Shown here: positions 39,862 to 53,727 of the stretch, in pieces
Layout: every line of letters starts with the position of its first letter
Position numbering within the stretch: position 1 is the first letter of the stretch
NCBI RefSeq assembly: GCF_014191875.1
Contig: NZ_JACHXD010000005.1
Coordinates: forward strand, 275,579-339,578
Source: Pseudoduganella violacea
GTDB taxonomy: Bacteria > Pseudomonadota > Gammaproteobacteria > Burkholderiales > Burkholderiaceae_D
DNA length: 64,000 nucleotides
Direction of reading: 5' to 3'
Notes under the pieces: model-generated
Seen by the model: the letters and a program-made list of their open reading frames with translations, nothing else
Databases searched by the model: none
Told to the model about the DNA's origin: nothing
Translations under genes and position numbers: made by a program

Positions 39862-41320
39862 GTTCTTTCCTTAGCGCGAGCAGGAAGTTGCGCAGGGCAG
39901 GGTGGTCGGCGTAGGCCACGTTGAAGCGGAACCAGATGCTTTCGCTGTCGCCCAGCATGAAGAAGTCGCTCGGCGCAAGCAGGATGCCGGCCTTCAGCGC
40001 CAGGTCGGCAATCAGCTTGCCGTTCCATTCCGGCGTGGGCGCCTCGTCCCAGCCGGCGCTGACGAACATGCCGCCGCGCGGCCGCGCCACCGGCTTCATG
40101 CCCGCTTCGGCCAGCGATTCGATGCTGCGCTCGCGGCCTTCCTCCAGCTGGCCTATCAGTTTTTCCACCATGCGCTTGTAGGGCCGCGCCGTGATCGCGT
40201 GGTACACGGCGCGCTCGTTCACCTCGGATGTGGTGAGGCCGGTCAGCATCTTGATGCGCACCAATTCCGGCAGCAGCGATTGCGAGGCGCAGATGGTGCC
40301 GACGCGCAGCACCGGCGACAGGGTCTTGGAGAAGCTGCCGATGCGGATCACGCGGCGCAAGCCGTCCATCGCCGCCAGCGAGGCTTCGCCGCGCGGCGTC
40401 AGCTCGCGGTAGATATCGTCTTCCACCAGCCAGAAGTCGAACTGCTCGGCCAGCGCGAGCAGGCGGTGGGCCTGGGCCTGGCTGAGCGAGGTGCCGAGCG
40501 GATTTTGCAGCACGGTGTTGACGAACATGAGCTTGGGCTGCGTGGCGCGCGCCTGTTCGGCCAGGAAGTCCAGATCGAGGCCGTTGGCGCCGCGCGGAAT
40601 GCCGATCACCTGGCAGCCGTGGTGGCGGATCAGCGAGAGCAGATTGCTGTAGCCGGGATCTTCCACCAGCACCGTGTCGCCCGGCTTGGTCAGGGTGCGC
40701 AGGATCAGGTCGAAGGCATGCGTGGCGCCGTGCGTGAGCAAGATCTGCTCCGGCTCCAGCGCGAACAGTTCTTCGCTCAGGGTGCTGGCCAGGTATTGGC
40801 GCAGACCGGGAAAGCCGAGCGGATGGCCGTAGCCGCGCAGGCGGTTGGCGGGAATGCGGATGGCCTGGCGCACGGCGTCGAGGATGGTGTCCTCGCCATA
40901 CCATTCGGGCGGCAGCCAGCCGGCGCCGATGGGCAGCGCGTCCGACATGCCGGAATACAGTTCCGGCGTGAGCGCGTCGACGGCGGCGGGGCCGGGGTGG
41001 AAGGGCGCGGGCGTGGTGGGCAGGGCGGGCGCGTCCTGGCGCGTCACGAAGTAGCCGGAGCCGCGCCGCGAGGAGAGCAGACCCAGCGTCACCAGGCGGT
41101 CGTAGGATTCCACCACGGTGAACGTGCTGATGCCATTACACTTGGCGAACTGGCGCACCGAGGGCATCTTGGTGCCGGCGCGCAGCTCGCGCCGCGCCAC
41201 CATCTCCGACACGGCGGCGACGATCTGCTCCACCAGGCTGCCTTTCTTCGAGCGCTCTATGGACAGCAGCGGCCATTGTGGGCCATCGGTCTGCCGCGCT
41301 GCGCTCGCGCTTTCATCCAT
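39848..41320 (-). CDS. MocR/PdxR-type regulator (GntR winged helix fused to aminotransferase fold)
   Basis: This 490-residue protein has a GntR winged helix (about 25-95; TKMPSVRQFAKCNGISTFTVVESYDRLVTLG) and an aminotransferase-like domain (about 125-485). The Lys that would bind PLP is in SFSKTLSPVLRVG (about 322). Members sense PLP-bound amino acids or amines, for example PdxR, GabR and TauR. Divergence from beta-alanine transaminase strongly suggests that it senses beta-alanine, as GabR senses GABA. Inverted repeats lie in the shared promoter region. Confidence 0.92.
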   Translation of the reverse strand: MDESASAARQTDGPQWPLLSIERSKKGSLVEQIVAAVSEMVARRELRAGTKMPSVRQFAKCNGISTFTVVESYDRLVTLGLLSSRRGSGYFVTRQDAPALPTTPAPFHPGPAAVDALTPELYSGMSDALPIGAGWLPPEWYGEDTILDAVRQAIRIPANRLRGYGHPLGFPGLRQYLASTLSEELFALEPEQILLTHGATHAFDLILRTLTKPGDTVLVEDPGYSNLLSLIRHHGCQVIGIPRGANGLDLDFLAEQARATQPKLMFVNTVLQNPLGTSLSQAQAHRLLALAEQFDFWLVEDDIYRELTPRGEASLAAMDGLRRVIRIGSFSKTLSPVLRVGTICASQSLLPELVRIKMLTGLTTSEVNERAVYHAITARPYKRMVEKLIGQLEEGRERSIESLAEAGMKPVARPRGGMFVSAGWDEAPTPEWNGKLIADLALKAGILLAPSDFFMLGDSESIWFRFNVAYADHPALRNFLLALRKEHGRR

Positions 41321-41344
41321 CTTTTGTCTCCATATGCTTCACTG

Positions 41345-41367
41345 CACAAAAGTGTAGTGTTTTTGTG
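41345..41367. promoter_or_regulatory. Inverted repeat in the MocR/transaminase control region
   Basis: CACAAAA (41345-41351) and TTTTGTG (41361-41367) are complements across 9 bases. They lie between divergent starts (41320 and 41493) and may be an operator for the MocR or RutR-like protein. Confidence 0.4.
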
Positions 41368-41492
41368 ACCTGTACGGTTGGATGGTTTTGCGAATTGTGT
41401 ATATGTGCCATAGTTGAACTGCTGTCTATTATTGCATCATCATTTTGCCAACTGGTAAAGAATTTTTACGAGGCGACAAACAGGAGATATGC

Positions 41493-42809
41493 ATGAATCA
41501 GACCAGACCAGAGTCGCTCGCGTCCTTCTGGATGCCCTTCACGAACAACCGTGATTTCAAGGCCAGCCCGCGTTTGCTGGTGTCCGCCGAAGGCATGTAT
41601 TACAAGGACGTGGAAGGCCGCGCCATCCTCGACGGCACGGCCGGCCTGTGGTGCGTGCCTTGCGGCCACGCCCAGCCCAAGATCGTCGCCGCCGTGCGCG
41701 AGATGGTGGGCCAGCTCGATTTCGCGCCCACTTTCCAGATGGGCCACCCTTCGGCCTTCGACTTGGCCGACAAGCTGATGGCCTATACCAATGGCCGCTT
41801 CGGCCACGTTTTCTACACCAACTCCGGTTCGGAAGCCGTGGACACGGCGCTGAAGATCGCGCTGGCCTACCACCGCGCGCGCGGCGAAGGCACGCGCACC
41901 CGCCTGATCGGCCGCGAACGCGCCTACCACGGCGTGGGCTTTGGCGGCATGTCGGTGGGCGGCATCGGCGGTAACCGCAAGCATTACGGGCCGCTGCTGC
42001 CGGGCGTCGACCATCTGCCGCATACGCATAATCTGGAAAAGAATGCCTTCACGCGCGGCGAACCGGAATACGGCGCCCACCTGGCCGATGAGCTGGAACG
42101 CATCGTCGCCCTGCATGACGCGTCGACGATCGCCGCCGTGATCGTGGAGCCGGTGGCCGGTTCCACCGGCGTGCTGATTCCGCCCAAGGGCTATCTGAAA
42201 CGGCTGCGCGAGCTGTGCACCAAGCACGGCATCCTGCTGATCTTCGATGAAGTGATCACCGGCTTTGGCCGACTCACCACGCCTTTCGCCGCCGACTACT
42301 TCGACATCGAGCCGGACATGATGACCACCGCCAAAGGCCTGACCAATGGCACGGTGCCGATGGGGGCGGTGTTCTCCAAGCAGTTCATCCACGACACCTT
42401 CATGCAGGCTCCGGCCGGCATCGAGCTATTCCACGGCTATACCTATTCCGGCCATCCGCTGGCCTGCGCCGCTGCGCTGGCGACGCTGGAAGTGTTCGAG
42501 GAACAGAAAATCCTCGACCACGCAAAGAGCATGCAACCGTATTGGGAGGATGCGATCCATTCGCTCAAGGGGCTGCCGCATGTGATCGACCTGCGCAGCA
42601 TCGGCCTGGTGGCGGGCATCGAGCTGGAACCGGTCGCGGGCAAACCGGGCGCGCGCGCCTACGATGCATTCAAGAAGATGTTTGCCGACGGCGTGCTGAC
42701 GCGCGTGACCGGCGACATCATCGCGCTGTCGCCGCCGTTGACGTTGGAGAAGCAGCATATCGACGAATTGTTTGGCAAGCTGGAAAAGGTGTTACGTGGA
42801 CTAGACTAA
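41493..42809 (+). CDS. bauA: Beta-alanine--pyruvate transaminase (class III aminotransferase)
   Basis: This 438-residue class III PLP transaminase matches the omega-amino acid:pyruvate group: ASFWMPFTNNRDFKASPRLL at the start, FYTNSGSEAVDTALKIA (cofactor phosphate), LIFDEVITGFGR (Asp to PLP N1) and TTAKGLTNGTVPMGAV (Lys, about 288). It converts beta-alanine and pyruvate to malonate semialdehyde and alanine. AGGAG lies before the chosen Met; the longer frame from 41445 is not needed. It is the first of a three-gene set with ald and mmsA. Confidence 0.92.
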   Translation: MNQTRPESLASFWMPFTNNRDFKASPRLLVSAEGMYYKDVEGRAILDGTAGLWCVPCGHAQPKIVAAVREMVGQLDFAPTFQMGHPSAFDLADKLMAYTNGRFGHVFYTNSGSEAVDTALKIALAYHRARGEGTRTRLIGRERAYHGVGFGGMSVGGIGGNRKHYGPLLPGVDHLPHTHNLEKNAFTRGEPEYGAHLADELERIVALHDASTIAAVIVEPVAGSTGVLIPPKGYLKRLRELCTKHGILLIFDEVITGFGRLTTPFAADYFDIEPDMMTTAKGLTNGTVPMGAVFSKQFIHDTFMQAPAGIELFHGYTYSGHPLACAAALATLEVFEEQKILDHAKSMQPYWEDAIHSLKGLPHVIDLRSIGLVAGIELEPVAGKPGARAYDAFKKMFADGVLTRVTGDIIALSPPLTLEKQHIDELFGKLEKVLRGLD

Positions 42810-42831
42810 AACCATAAAAGAGGAGACAGCC

Positions 42832-43947
42832 ATGCTGGTAGGCGTACCGAAGGAGATCAAGAATCAGGAATCGCGCGTTGGCCTTACCCCGGCCAGCGTG
42901 AAGGAACTTGTACTGCGCGGACATCAGGTGCTGGTACAACGCAATGCCGGCGTGGCGATTGGCCTCGCCGATTCCATGTATGAAGGATCGGGTGCCACCA
43001 TCGTCGATACGGCGCAGGAGATTTTCAAGCGCGCCGAGATGATCGTGAAGGTGAAGGAACCGCAGCCGGAAGAATGCGCCATGCTGCGCGAGAACCAGAT
43101 CCTCTACACCTACCTGCATCTGGCACCGGACCCGGAACAGACGCGCGCCCTGGTGCAGTCGGGCGCCGTCTGCGTCGCTTACGAAACCATCACCGGGGCG
43201 AACGGCGGCTTGCCATTGCTGGCGCCGATGAGCGAGGTGGCGGGGCGCATGGCGATCCAGGCCGGCGCTGCCCATCTGGAGAAATCCAAGGGCGGCATGG
43301 GCTTGCTGCTGGGTGGCGTGCCGGGCGTGGCGCCGGGCCATGTGGTCATCATCGGCGCGGGCGTGGTCGGCACCAATGCCTTGCAGATGGCGGTGGGCAT
43401 GGGCGCCCGCGTCACGATTCTGGACAAGAATGTGGACCGTTTGCGCCAGCTCGACCTGATCTTCGGCAACCGCGTGCAGACCATGTTCTCCAACGCCCAT
43501 ACCATCGAGGAAGCGGTGCTCGATGCCGACCTGGTGATCGGCGGCGTGCTGGTGCCCGGCGCGGCCGCGCCCAAGCTGGTGAGCCACGACCTGATCTCGC
43601 GCATGAAGGCGGGCGCGGTGGTGGTGGACGTGGCCATCGACCAGGGCGGTTGCTTCGAAACCTCGCGCGCTACCACGCATGAACAGCCGACTTTCCTGGT
43701 CGGCCAGGTGGTGCACTACTGCGTGGCGAATATGCCAGGCGCGGTGGCGCGCACCTCCACCTTCGCGCTGAACAACGCCACCATCGGCCATGCGCTGGCG
43801 CTGGCCGACAAGGGCTGGAGCAAGGCGATGAAGGCCAATCCCCATTTGAAAAATGGATTGAATGTATGCCAGGGCAAGGTCACGTATGAAGCTGTGGCCC
43901 ATGGCCTGGGTTATCCCTATGTACCGGCCGACAATCTGTTGGCCTGA
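42832..43947 (+). CDS. ald: Alanine dehydrogenase
   Basis: This 371-residue NAD-dependent enzyme oxidises L-alanine to pyruvate and ammonia. Motifs are the N-terminal [29 protein letters not shown] (active-site His), and the dinucleotide fold [22 protein letters not shown]. Next to the beta-alanine transaminase it would regenerate pyruvate from alanine, so that nitrogen leaves as ammonia and the acceptor is recycled. A strong GAGGAG site precedes it. Confidence 0.96.
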   Translation: MLVGVPKEIKNQESRVGLTPASVKELVLRGHQVLVQRNAGVAIGLADSMYEGSGATIVDTAQEIFKRAEMIVKVKEPQPEECAMLRENQILYTYLHLAPDPEQTRALVQSGAVCVAYETITGANGGLPLLAPMSEVAGRMAIQAGAAHLEKSKGGMGLLLGGVPGVAPGHVVIIGAGVVGTNALQMAVGMGARVTILDKNVDRLRQLDLIFGNRVQTMFSNAHTIEEAVLDADLVIGGVLVPGAAAPKLVSHDLISRMKAGAVVVDVAIDQGGCFETSRATTHEQPTFLVGQVVHYCVANMPGAVARTSTFALNNATIGHALALADKGWSKAMKANPHLKNGLNVCQGKVTYEAVAHGLGYPYVPADNLLA

Positions 43948-43967
43948 TTAATCAAGTAGAGCAGACA

Positions 43968-45482
43968 ATGAGCAATCTCGATACCCGGTTGGACACCATT
44001 ACCCACTTCATCAACGGCAGCAAGGTCGACACCTTGGGCGGTCGCTACGGCGACGTTTTCAATCCCGCCCTGGGCGAACCGGTCGCACGCGTGGCGCTGG
44101 CCACCACGGAGGAGGTGGATGCGGCGGTGCAGGCCGCCGCCGCCGCTTTCCCATCCTGGTCGGCCACGCCGCCGCTGACGCGGGCGCGGGTGCTGTTCAA
44201 GTATCTGCAACTGTGCCAGCAGCATACCGACGAATTCGCGGCCATGCTGACGCGCGAACATGGCAAGACTTTTTCCGACGCGCAGGGTGAGGTGGGGCGC
44301 GGTATCGAGATGGTGGAATTCGCCGTCGGCATCCCGCAGATGCTGAAGGGCGAATTCACCGACCAGATTGCGCGCGGCATCGATGCCTGGTCCATGCGCC
44401 AGCCGCTGGGCGTGGTGGCGGGCATCACGCCGTTCAACTTCCCGGTGATGGTGCCGATGTGGATGTTCCCGATCGCCATCGCCTGCGGCAATACCTTCGT
44501 GCTGAAACCATCCGAACGCGATCCATCGCCCTCGCTGCTGCATGCGCGCCTGCTGAAAGAGGCGGGCTTGCCGGACGGCGTATTCAATGTGGTGCAGGGC
44601 GATAAGGTGGCGGTCGATGCGCTGCTCGACCATCCCGAAGTGCAGGCCGTGAGCTTCGTCGGCTCTACCCCGATTGCCGAATACATTTACTCGCGCGGCA
44701 GTGCGGCCGGCAAGCGCGTGCAGGCGCTGGGCGGCGCCAAGAACCATATGGTGGTCATGCCCGACGCCGATATGGACATGGCGGTCGATGCGCTGATGGG
44801 CGCAGCCTATGGTTCGGCCGGTGAGCGTTGCATGGCGATTTCCGTGGTGGTGGCCGTGGGCGATGCGGGCGACAAACTGGTGGCCGCACTGGAAAAGCGC
44901 ACCGCCGCACTGAAAGTGCGCGATGGCATGGAGCGCGACGCCGAAATGGGTCCGCTGGTCACGGCCGCCGCCAAGCAGCGCGTGGAACGGCTGATCGGCG
45001 AGGGCGTGGAGCAGGGCGCCAAGCTGGTGGTCGATGGCCGAGACTACAAGGTGGTGGATCGCCCGAATGGCTTCTTCGTCGGCGGCACGCTGTTCGACCA
45101 TGTGACGCCGGATATGACGATTTATAAGGAAGAGATTTTCGGACCCGTGCTGTGCGTGGTGCGCATGGCCGACATTGTCCATGCGGTGGAGCTGATCAAC
45201 AAGAACGAGTATGGCAACGGCGTGGCAGTGTTCACGCGCGACGGCGGTGTGGCGCGCGAATTCGTGCGCCAGATCCAGGTCGGCATGGTGGGCGTGAACG
45301 TTCCGCTGCCGGTGCCGATGGCTTTCAACAGCTTCGGCGGCTGGAAGCGCAGCCTGTTCGGCGACCACCACGCTTACGGCCCCGAAGGCGTGCGTTTCTA
45401 CACGCGCCACAAGGCCGTGATGCAGCGCTGGCCGAATACGGCAAGCGCTGGCGCGGAATTTGCATTCCCTCAGATGAAGTAG
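43968..45482 (+). CDS. mmsA: CoA-acylating malonate-/methylmalonate-semialdehyde dehydrogenase
   Basis: This 504-residue aldehyde dehydrogenase is of the MmsA group: [45 protein letters not shown] and [12 protein letters not shown] with the catalytic Cys at about 287. It converts malonate semialdehyde plus CoA and NAD to acetyl-CoA and CO2. It completes the beta-alanine route begun by the two genes upstream. The gap to the next gene is 81 bases, so preT may start a new unit or continue the same one. Confidence 0.93.
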   Translation: MSNLDTRLDTITHFINGSKVDTLGGRYGDVFNPALGEPVARVALATTEEVDAAVQAAAAAFPSWSATPPLTRARVLFKYLQLCQQHTDEFAAMLTREHGKTFSDAQGEVGRGIEMVEFAVGIPQMLKGEFTDQIARGIDAWSMRQPLGVVAGITPFNFPVMVPMWMFPIAIACGNTFVLKPSERDPSPSLLHARLLKEAGLPDGVFNVVQGDKVAVDALLDHPEVQAVSFVGSTPIAEYIYSRGSAAGKRVQALGGAKNHMVVMPDADMDMAVDALMGAAYGSAGERCMAISVVVAVGDAGDKLVAALEKRTAALKVRDGMERDAEMGPLVTAAAKQRVERLIGEGVEQGAKLVVDGRDYKVVDRPNGFFVGGTLFDHVTPDMTIYKEEIFGPVLCVVRMADIVHAVELINKNEYGNGVAVFTRDGGVAREFVRQIQVGMVGVNVPLPVPMAFNSFGGWKRSLFGDHHAYGPEGVRFYTRHKAVMQRWPNTASAGAEFAFPQMK

Positions 45483-45563
45483 GGGGCGCGGTCAGTAAAC
45501 AATATGTAGCAGGCAGCAGCGCGGCAGATTCGAGCAGTTCGACCTACCAAACGGGATGGAAAG

Positions 45564-46937
45564 ATGATCGATTCACTCAAACATATGCGGCATGCCCAGT
45601 CCAGCAAGGAAGAACTGGCCGGGCATTTCACCGATCTGGCGCCGGCACTCACTGTGCGCCAGGCAGCGATAGAAAGCGCGCGCTGCCTCTACTGCTACGA
45701 TGCGCCCTGTTCGCGCATCTGTCCTTCCGAGATCGATGTCGCCAGCTTTATCCGCAATATCAACGACCGCAATGTGAATGGCGCGGCGGCCGGCATCCTC
45801 AAACAGAATATCCTGGGCGGCAGCTGCGCCCGCGTCTGTCCCACCGAGATACTGTGCGAAGACGTCTGCGTGCGCAACCACGACGCCGAAGGGCAGCCGG
45901 TCAAGATCGCGCTGCTGCAGCGTTTTGCACTGGACCATATGCGTTTCGAGGGCCACCCCTTCCGCCGCGCCGCCGCCACCGGCAAGCGCATTGCCGTGGT
46001 GGGGGCGGGACCGGCTGGACTGTCCTGCGCCCACCGTCTGTCCATGCTGGGCAACGACGTGGTGATTTACGAGGCGCTGGACAAGGCGGGCGGCTTGAAC
46101 GAATACGGCATCGCCAAATACAAGCTGACCGATAACTTCGCGCAGAAGGAAGTCGAATTCCTGATCGGCATAGGCGGCATCGAAATCCGCTGCGGCCAGA
46201 AGCTGGGCGAGAACGTGCACCTGAAAGACCTGCACGCCGAATACGACGCAGTCTTCCTCGGCCTGGGCCTGGGGGCCAGCCGCCAGCTTGGCTTGACCGG
46301 CGAGGACGCTCCCGGCCTGCTGGCCGCCGTCGATTACATCGCCGCCTTGCGCCAGGCCGAAGACTTGAGTTCCCTGCCGGTGCCGCAGCGCGCCATCGTC
46401 ATCGGCGCGGGCAATACGGCCATCGATATGGCGGTGCAGATTCAGCGCCTCGGCGCAGAGGAGGTGACGCTAGTTTACCGGCGTGGCTTCGACGCCATGA
46501 GCGCCACCCATCACGAGCAGGAAATCGCGAAGGCCAACCAGGTGCGCATGCTGACCTGGGCGCAGCCGCAGCAAGTGCTGCTGGACGAGCAGGGCCGCGT
46601 GCGCGGCATGCGTTTCGAGAAAACCTTATTGCAGGCCAATCGGCTGATCAGCACCGGCATCACCTTCGAAATCGCCGCCGACGCCGTGTTCAAGGCCATC
46701 GGCCAGAAGCTGGAAGAGGACGTCCTGAACGATCCGTTGGCGCAACTGCTGCAGCGCGATGGCGACAAGATTCATGTCGACGCCCAGTTCCGCACCGTGC
46801 TGCCGGGGATTTACGCGGGCGGCGATTGCGTGGCGCCAGGGCAGGATCTGACGGTGCAGGCAGTCCAGCATGGCAAGCTGGCCGCGCACGCCATCCATAA
46901 CGATATCCAAGCGAAGCGGGAGGCTGAAAATGGCTGA
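45564..46937 (+). CDS. preT: Dihydropyrimidine dehydrogenase, NAD(P)H-oxidising flavoprotein subunit
   Basis: This 457-residue protein is of the glutamate-synthase small-subunit type. It has an N-terminal iron-sulfur region with CLYCYDAPCSRICPSEI and SCARVCPTEILCEDVC, an FAD fold VVGAGPAGLSCAH (about 148-160) and an NAD fold VIGAGNTAIDMA (about 275-286). With PreA it reduces uracil and thymine to the 5,6-dihydro forms. GGATGGAAAG precedes the start. Its last 8 bases overlap preA, so subunits are made together. Confidence 0.94.
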   Translation: MIDSLKHMRHAQSSKEELAGHFTDLAPALTVRQAAIESARCLYCYDAPCSRICPSEIDVASFIRNINDRNVNGAAAGILKQNILGGSCARVCPTEILCEDVCVRNHDAEGQPVKIALLQRFALDHMRFEGHPFRRAAATGKRIAVVGAGPAGLSCAHRLSMLGNDVVIYEALDKAGGLNEYGIAKYKLTDNFAQKEVEFLIGIGGIEIRCGQKLGENVHLKDLHAEYDAVFLGLGLGASRQLGLTGEDAPGLLAAVDYIAALRQAEDLSSLPVPQRAIVIGAGNTAIDMAVQIQRLGAEEVTLVYRRGFDAMSATHHEQEIAKANQVRMLTWAQPQQVLLDEQGRVRGMRFEKTLLQANRLISTGITFEIAADAVFKAIGQKLEEDVLNDPLAQLLQRDGDKIHVDAQFRTVLPGIYAGGDCVAPGQDLTVQAVQHGKLAAHAIHNDIQAKREAENG

Positions 46938-48225
46938 TCTGAGCATTGAATTCTGCGGCATCAAATCGCCGAATCCCTTCTGGCTCGCCTCCGCGCCGCC
47001 AACCGACAAAGCCTACAACGTCATACGCGCCTTCGAAGCCGGGTGGGGCGGCGTGGTGTGGAAGACGCTGGGCGAAGACCCGCCCGCCGTAAACGTGTCC
47101 TCGCGCTATTCCGCTATCTATGGCAAGAACCGCGAAGTTATCGGCTTCAATAATATCGAGCTGATTACCGACCGCAGCCTGGAGCAGAACCTGCAGGAGA
47201 TCGCGGAAGTGAAGAAGGCCTGGCCGGATCGCGCCATCGTCGTCTCGCTGATGCTGCCTTGCGAGGAGCATTACTGGGCCGACATCCTGCCCAAGGTGGA
47301 GGCCACCGGTGCGGATGGCATCGAGCTGAATTTCGGTTGCCCGCACGGTATGCCGGAACGCGGCATGGGCGCCGCCGTCGGCCAGGTGCCGGAGTATGTG
47401 CAGATGGTGACGGCATGGTGCAAGAAGCATTCGAAACTGCCCGTCATCGTCAAGCTGACGCCGAATATCACCGACATCCGCAAACCGGCACGCGCCGCGA
47501 AAGAAGGCGGGGCGGACGCGGTTTCGCTGATCAATACCATCAACTCCATCACCTCGATCGACCTTGACCGCATGGTAGCGCTGCCCATCGTCGGCACGGC
47601 CAGCACCCACGGCGGCTATTGCGGCGCGGCGGTCAAGCCGATTGCGCTGAATATGGTGGCCGAGATTGCGCGCGATCCGGAAACGAGGGGCTTGCCGATT
47701 TCCGGCATCGGCGGCATCGCCAACTGGCGCGACGCGGCCGAGTTCATTGCCCTTGGCGCGGGTTGCGTGCAGGTCTGCACGGCGGCCATGCTGCATGGCT
47801 TCCGCATTGTCGAGGAAATGAAGGATGGCCTGTCGCGCTGGATGGACAGCAAGGGCTACCGCACGCTGGCCGATTTTTCCGGCAAGGCGGTGCCGAACAC
47901 CACGGACTGGAAATACCTGGATATGAATTATCAGGTGATCGCCCACATCGACCAGAACGAATGTATTCAATGCGGCCGATGTCATGTGGCCTGCGAGGAC
48001 ACTTCGCATCAGGCCATCGCCCAGATTATCGACCAGGCCAGCGGCGCGCGCCGCTACGAGGTGATCGACCAGGAATGCGTAGGTTGCAATCTGTGCGAAA
48101 TCACCTGCCCCGTGCAGAACTGCATCACCATGGTGCCCCAGGTCACCGGCAAACCCTATATGAACTGGACGCAGGACCCGCGCAATCCGCGCGCGGAAGT
48201 GAAAGAGGAAAGCACCGCAGTATAA
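46930..48225 (+). CDS. preA: Dihydropyrimidine dehydrogenase, catalytic subunit
   Basis: This 431-residue FMN enzyme has a dihydroorotate-dehydrogenase-like barrel (about 1-320; NPFWLASAPPTDKAYNVIRAF, LNFGCPHGMPERGMGAAVGQ). The C-terminal tail has two 4Fe-4S motifs, CIQCGRCHVAC (about 345) and CVGCNLCEITC (about 378). It reduces the pyrimidine ring using electrons from PreT. The start overlaps preT, and 16 bases separate it from the permease gene. Human DPYD carries both subunits fused. Confidence 0.95.
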   Translation: MADLSIEFCGIKSPNPFWLASAPPTDKAYNVIRAFEAGWGGVVWKTLGEDPPAVNVSSRYSAIYGKNREVIGFNNIELITDRSLEQNLQEIAEVKKAWPDRAIVVSLMLPCEEHYWADILPKVEATGADGIELNFGCPHGMPERGMGAAVGQVPEYVQMVTAWCKKHSKLPVIVKLTPNITDIRKPARAAKEGGADAVSLINTINSITSIDLDRMVALPIVGTASTHGGYCGAAVKPIALNMVAEIARDPETRGLPISGIGGIANWRDAAEFIALGAGCVQVCTAAMLHGFRIVEEMKDGLSRWMDSKGYRTLADFSGKAVPNTTDWKYLDMNYQVIAHIDQNECIQCGRCHVACEDTSHQAIAQIIDQASGARRYEVIDQECVGCNLCEITCPVQNCITMVPQVTGKPYMNWTQDPRNPRAEVKEESTAV

Positions 48226-48241
48226 AAATAAGGGGAACCCG

Positions 48242-51138
<2,897 letters not shown>

Positions 51139-51149
51139 AAGGAGCAGGC

Positions 51150-52385
51150 ATGAACGAGCTGAAAATCAATGGCGGGCGACTGTGGGACTCGCTGATGGAG
51201 CTGGCCAAAATCGGCACCACCGAGAAAGGTGGCGTCAAACGCCTGACCCTGACCGATCTGGATAAGCAGGGCCGCGATCTGGTCACCGGCTGGGCCAGAG
51301 ATGCGGGCCTGAGCATTACGGTGGACCAGATCGGCAATGTCTTCATGCGCCGCGATGGCGTCAACAACGCGCTGCCGCCCATTATGACCGGCAGCCATAT
51401 CGACACCCAGCCCACCGGCGGCAAATTCGACGGCAACTACGGCGTGCTGGCCGGGCTGGAAGTGGTGCGCACGCTGAACGATCGCGGCATTCGCACCGAG
51501 GCGCCGATCGAAGTCGCCTTCTGGACCAATGAGGAAGGCTCGCGCTTCGTGCCGGTAATGATGGGTTCCGGCGTCTTCTGCGGCGCGTTTACGCTGGAAC
51601 ATGCATATGCCGCCAAGGACACTGAAGGCAAGACCGTAGGCGAGGAACTGGAGCGCATCGGCTACAAGGGCGAGCAGGTGCCGGGCCAGCATCCTATCGG
51701 TGCTTATTTTGAGGCGCATATCGAACAAGGCCCGGTGCTGGAAGATGCCGACAAGGTGATTGGCGTGGTGCCTGCGGTGATGGGCCTCTCCTGGTACGAC
51801 TGCACGGTGACGGGCATGGAAGCGCATGCCGGCCCCACGCCCATGCATCTGCGGCGCGACGCGATGCAGGTATCGACCCGCATCATCCAGGAAGTGGTCG
51901 CTATCGCCAACCGTTATCCGCCCTATGGACGCGGCACGGTCGGCATGATGCAAGTCTTTCCCAATAGCCGCAATGTGATTCCCGGGCAGGTCAAGTTCAG
52001 CATCGACCTGCGCAATGTCAGCGATGAGCTGCTCAACACCATGCACGAGGAAATGCTGGCCTTCGTCGACCGCACCGCCGGTGAAACGGGGCTGGACATC
52101 AAGATCGAGCGTGTGTCCTACTTCCCTCCCTGTCCCTTCCACCCCGACTGCGTGGGCGCGGTGCGCAAGGCCACCGAAAAACTCGGCTACTCGACCATGG
52201 ATGTGGTGTCCGGCGCCGGCCATGACGCCATTTACGCCGCGCGCGTGGCGCCGGCCGGCATGATTTTCGTCCCCTGCAAGGATGGCATCAGCCACAACGA
52301 AATCGAAGACGCCAAGGCCGAGCATCTGGAGGCTGGCTGCAATGTACTGTTACACGCCATGCTGGAGCGCGCCCGCGTCGTCTGA
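51150..52385 (+). CDS. N-carbamoyl-beta-alanine amidohydrolase (beta-ureidopropionase, M20 Zn type)
   Basis: This 411-residue M20-family amidohydrolase carries GSHIDTQPTGGKFDGNYGV (Zn His/Asp), FWTNEEGSRF (catalytic Glu), EAHIEQGPVLE, AGPTPM and GAGHDAIYAARV. It hydrolyses N-carbamoyl-beta-alanine to beta-alanine, CO2 and ammonia, the third step of the pathway. The family also includes allantoate amidohydrolase, but the position after dihydropyrimidinase fixes the role with fair confidence. It ends the operon. Confidence 0.92.
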   Translation: MNELKINGGRLWDSLMELAKIGTTEKGGVKRLTLTDLDKQGRDLVTGWARDAGLSITVDQIGNVFMRRDGVNNALPPIMTGSHIDTQPTGGKFDGNYGVLAGLEVVRTLNDRGIRTEAPIEVAFWTNEEGSRFVPVMMGSGVFCGAFTLEHAYAAKDTEGKTVGEELERIGYKGEQVPGQHPIGAYFEAHIEQGPVLEDADKVIGVVPAVMGLSWYDCTVTGMEAHAGPTPMHLRRDAMQVSTRIIQEVVAIANRYPPYGRGTVGMMQVFPNSRNVIPGQVKFSIDLRNVSDELLNTMHEEMLAFVDRTAGETGLDIKIERVSYFPPCPFHPDCVGAVRKATEKLGYSTMDVVSGAGHDAIYAARVAPAGMIFVPCKDGISHNEIEDAKAEHLEAGCNVLLHAMLERARVV

Positions 52386-52496
52386 CTCAGCATAACCGCG
52401 CGTGGGCCGAGTCCTACGCCACACCAGCGCCACGGCCTATCGCCGTGCGCGCATGGGCTGCCTAGACTGGACTTTCCATCCCACCAGGAGGTAGCC

Positions 52497-53657
52497 ATGC
52501 GCGCACTCGTTTACCACTCGGCCCGTGAAGTGAGCGTCGAGACCGTTCCAGATCCTCTTCTGCTGGAAGAGGACGACATCATTCTGCAGATCACCGCGAC
52601 CGCCATCTGCGGCTCGGACCTGCACCTGTACCGGGGCAAGGTGCCCGGCTTGAAGGCCGGCGATATTCTCGGTCACGAATTCATGGGCGTGGTGGCGGAG
52701 GCCGGTCCCGGCGTGACCAGCGTGCGCAAGGGCGACCGCGTTGTCATACCATTTGTTATCGCCTGCGGTAACTGCTTCTTTTGCGATCAAAAGCTTTACG
52801 CCAGTTGCGAAACCACGAATCCCGACCGTGGCGCCATCATGAACAAGAAAAGTCTGCGTTCCGGCGCGGCCTTGTTCGGCTACACCCATCTGTATGGCGG
52901 CATGCCAGGCGGCCAGGCCGAATATGTGCGCGTGCCGAAAGCGAACGTCGGCCCGATCAAGATTCCCGATGTGCTGCCGGACGAGCAGGTGCTCTTCCTC
53001 AGCGATATCCTGCCCACCGGCTATCAGGCCGTGCTGAACGCCGAAGTCGGCGACGGCGATAGCCTGGCCATTTTCGGCGCCGGCCCGGTCGGACTGATGG
53101 CGGCGGCCTGCGCCCGCATGCGTGGCGTGGAGCGCATTTTCATGGTCGATCACCACGCCTATCGGCTCGATTTCGCGCGCAGCCAATATGACGTCATCCC
53201 TATTAATTTCGATGACACCGATGCCGCTGAAGCCATCCTCGAAAGCACCGCAGGGCGCGGCGTGGATGCGGTGATCGATGCAGTCGGCTTCGAAGCCAAG
53301 GGCAGCGCCCTGGAAACGGTGATGACGGCCATGAAGCTGGAAGGCAGCAGCGGCCAGGCGCTGCGCCAATGCATCGCCGCCTGCCGCCGCGGCGGCATCA
53401 TCAGCGTGCCCGGCGTGTATTCCGGCTTCATTCATGGCTTCCTGTTCGGCGACGTCTTCGAAAAAGGTCTCGGCTTCAAAACCGGCCAGACCCACGTCCA
53501 GCGTTTCATGCCCGAACTGCTCCAGTTTATCGGCGAAGGCAAGCTGCACCCTGAAGCGATCATCACCCACCGCCTACCGCTGAACGAAGCCGAGCGTGCT
53601 TACTACCTGTTCGATAGGAAGGAAGAAGCGTGCCGCAAGGTGGTACTGCGACCCTGA
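52497..53657 (+). CDS. Zinc-dependent alcohol dehydrogenase
   Basis: This 386-residue medium-chain dehydrogenase has catalytic-zinc residues in [10 protein letters not shown] and GHEFMG, a structural-zinc loop [15 protein letters not shown] (about 92-106) and the Rossmann motif [11 protein letters not shown]. It is similar to the glutathione-independent formaldehyde dehydrogenase or threonine-dehydrogenase-like group. GGAGG precedes the start. A 111-base gap separates it from the pyrimidine operon. Substrate unknown; reduction of an aldehyde intermediate is possible. Confidence 0.88.
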   Translation: MRALVYHSAREVSVETVPDPLLLEEDDIILQITATAICGSDLHLYRGKVPGLKAGDILGHEFMGVVAEAGPGVTSVRKGDRVVIPFVIACGNCFFCDQKLYASCETTNPDRGAIMNKKSLRSGAALFGYTHLYGGMPGGQAEYVRVPKANVGPIKIPDVLPDEQVLFLSDILPTGYQAVLNAEVGDGDSLAIFGAGPVGLMAAACARMRGVERIFMVDHHAYRLDFARSQYDVIPINFDDTDAAEAILESTAGRGVDAVIDAVGFEAKGSALETVMTAMKLEGSSGQALRQCIAACRRGGIISVPGVYSGFIHGFLFGDVFEKGLGFKTGQTHVQRFMPELLQFIGEGKLHPEAIITHRLPLNEAERAYYLFDRKEEACRKVVLRP

Positions 53658-53727
53658 TGATATCTACCTTGATATGTACTGATGATGGCCTATATTGACT
53701 TCAAGAGCCACCCTTCTGACGCAAATG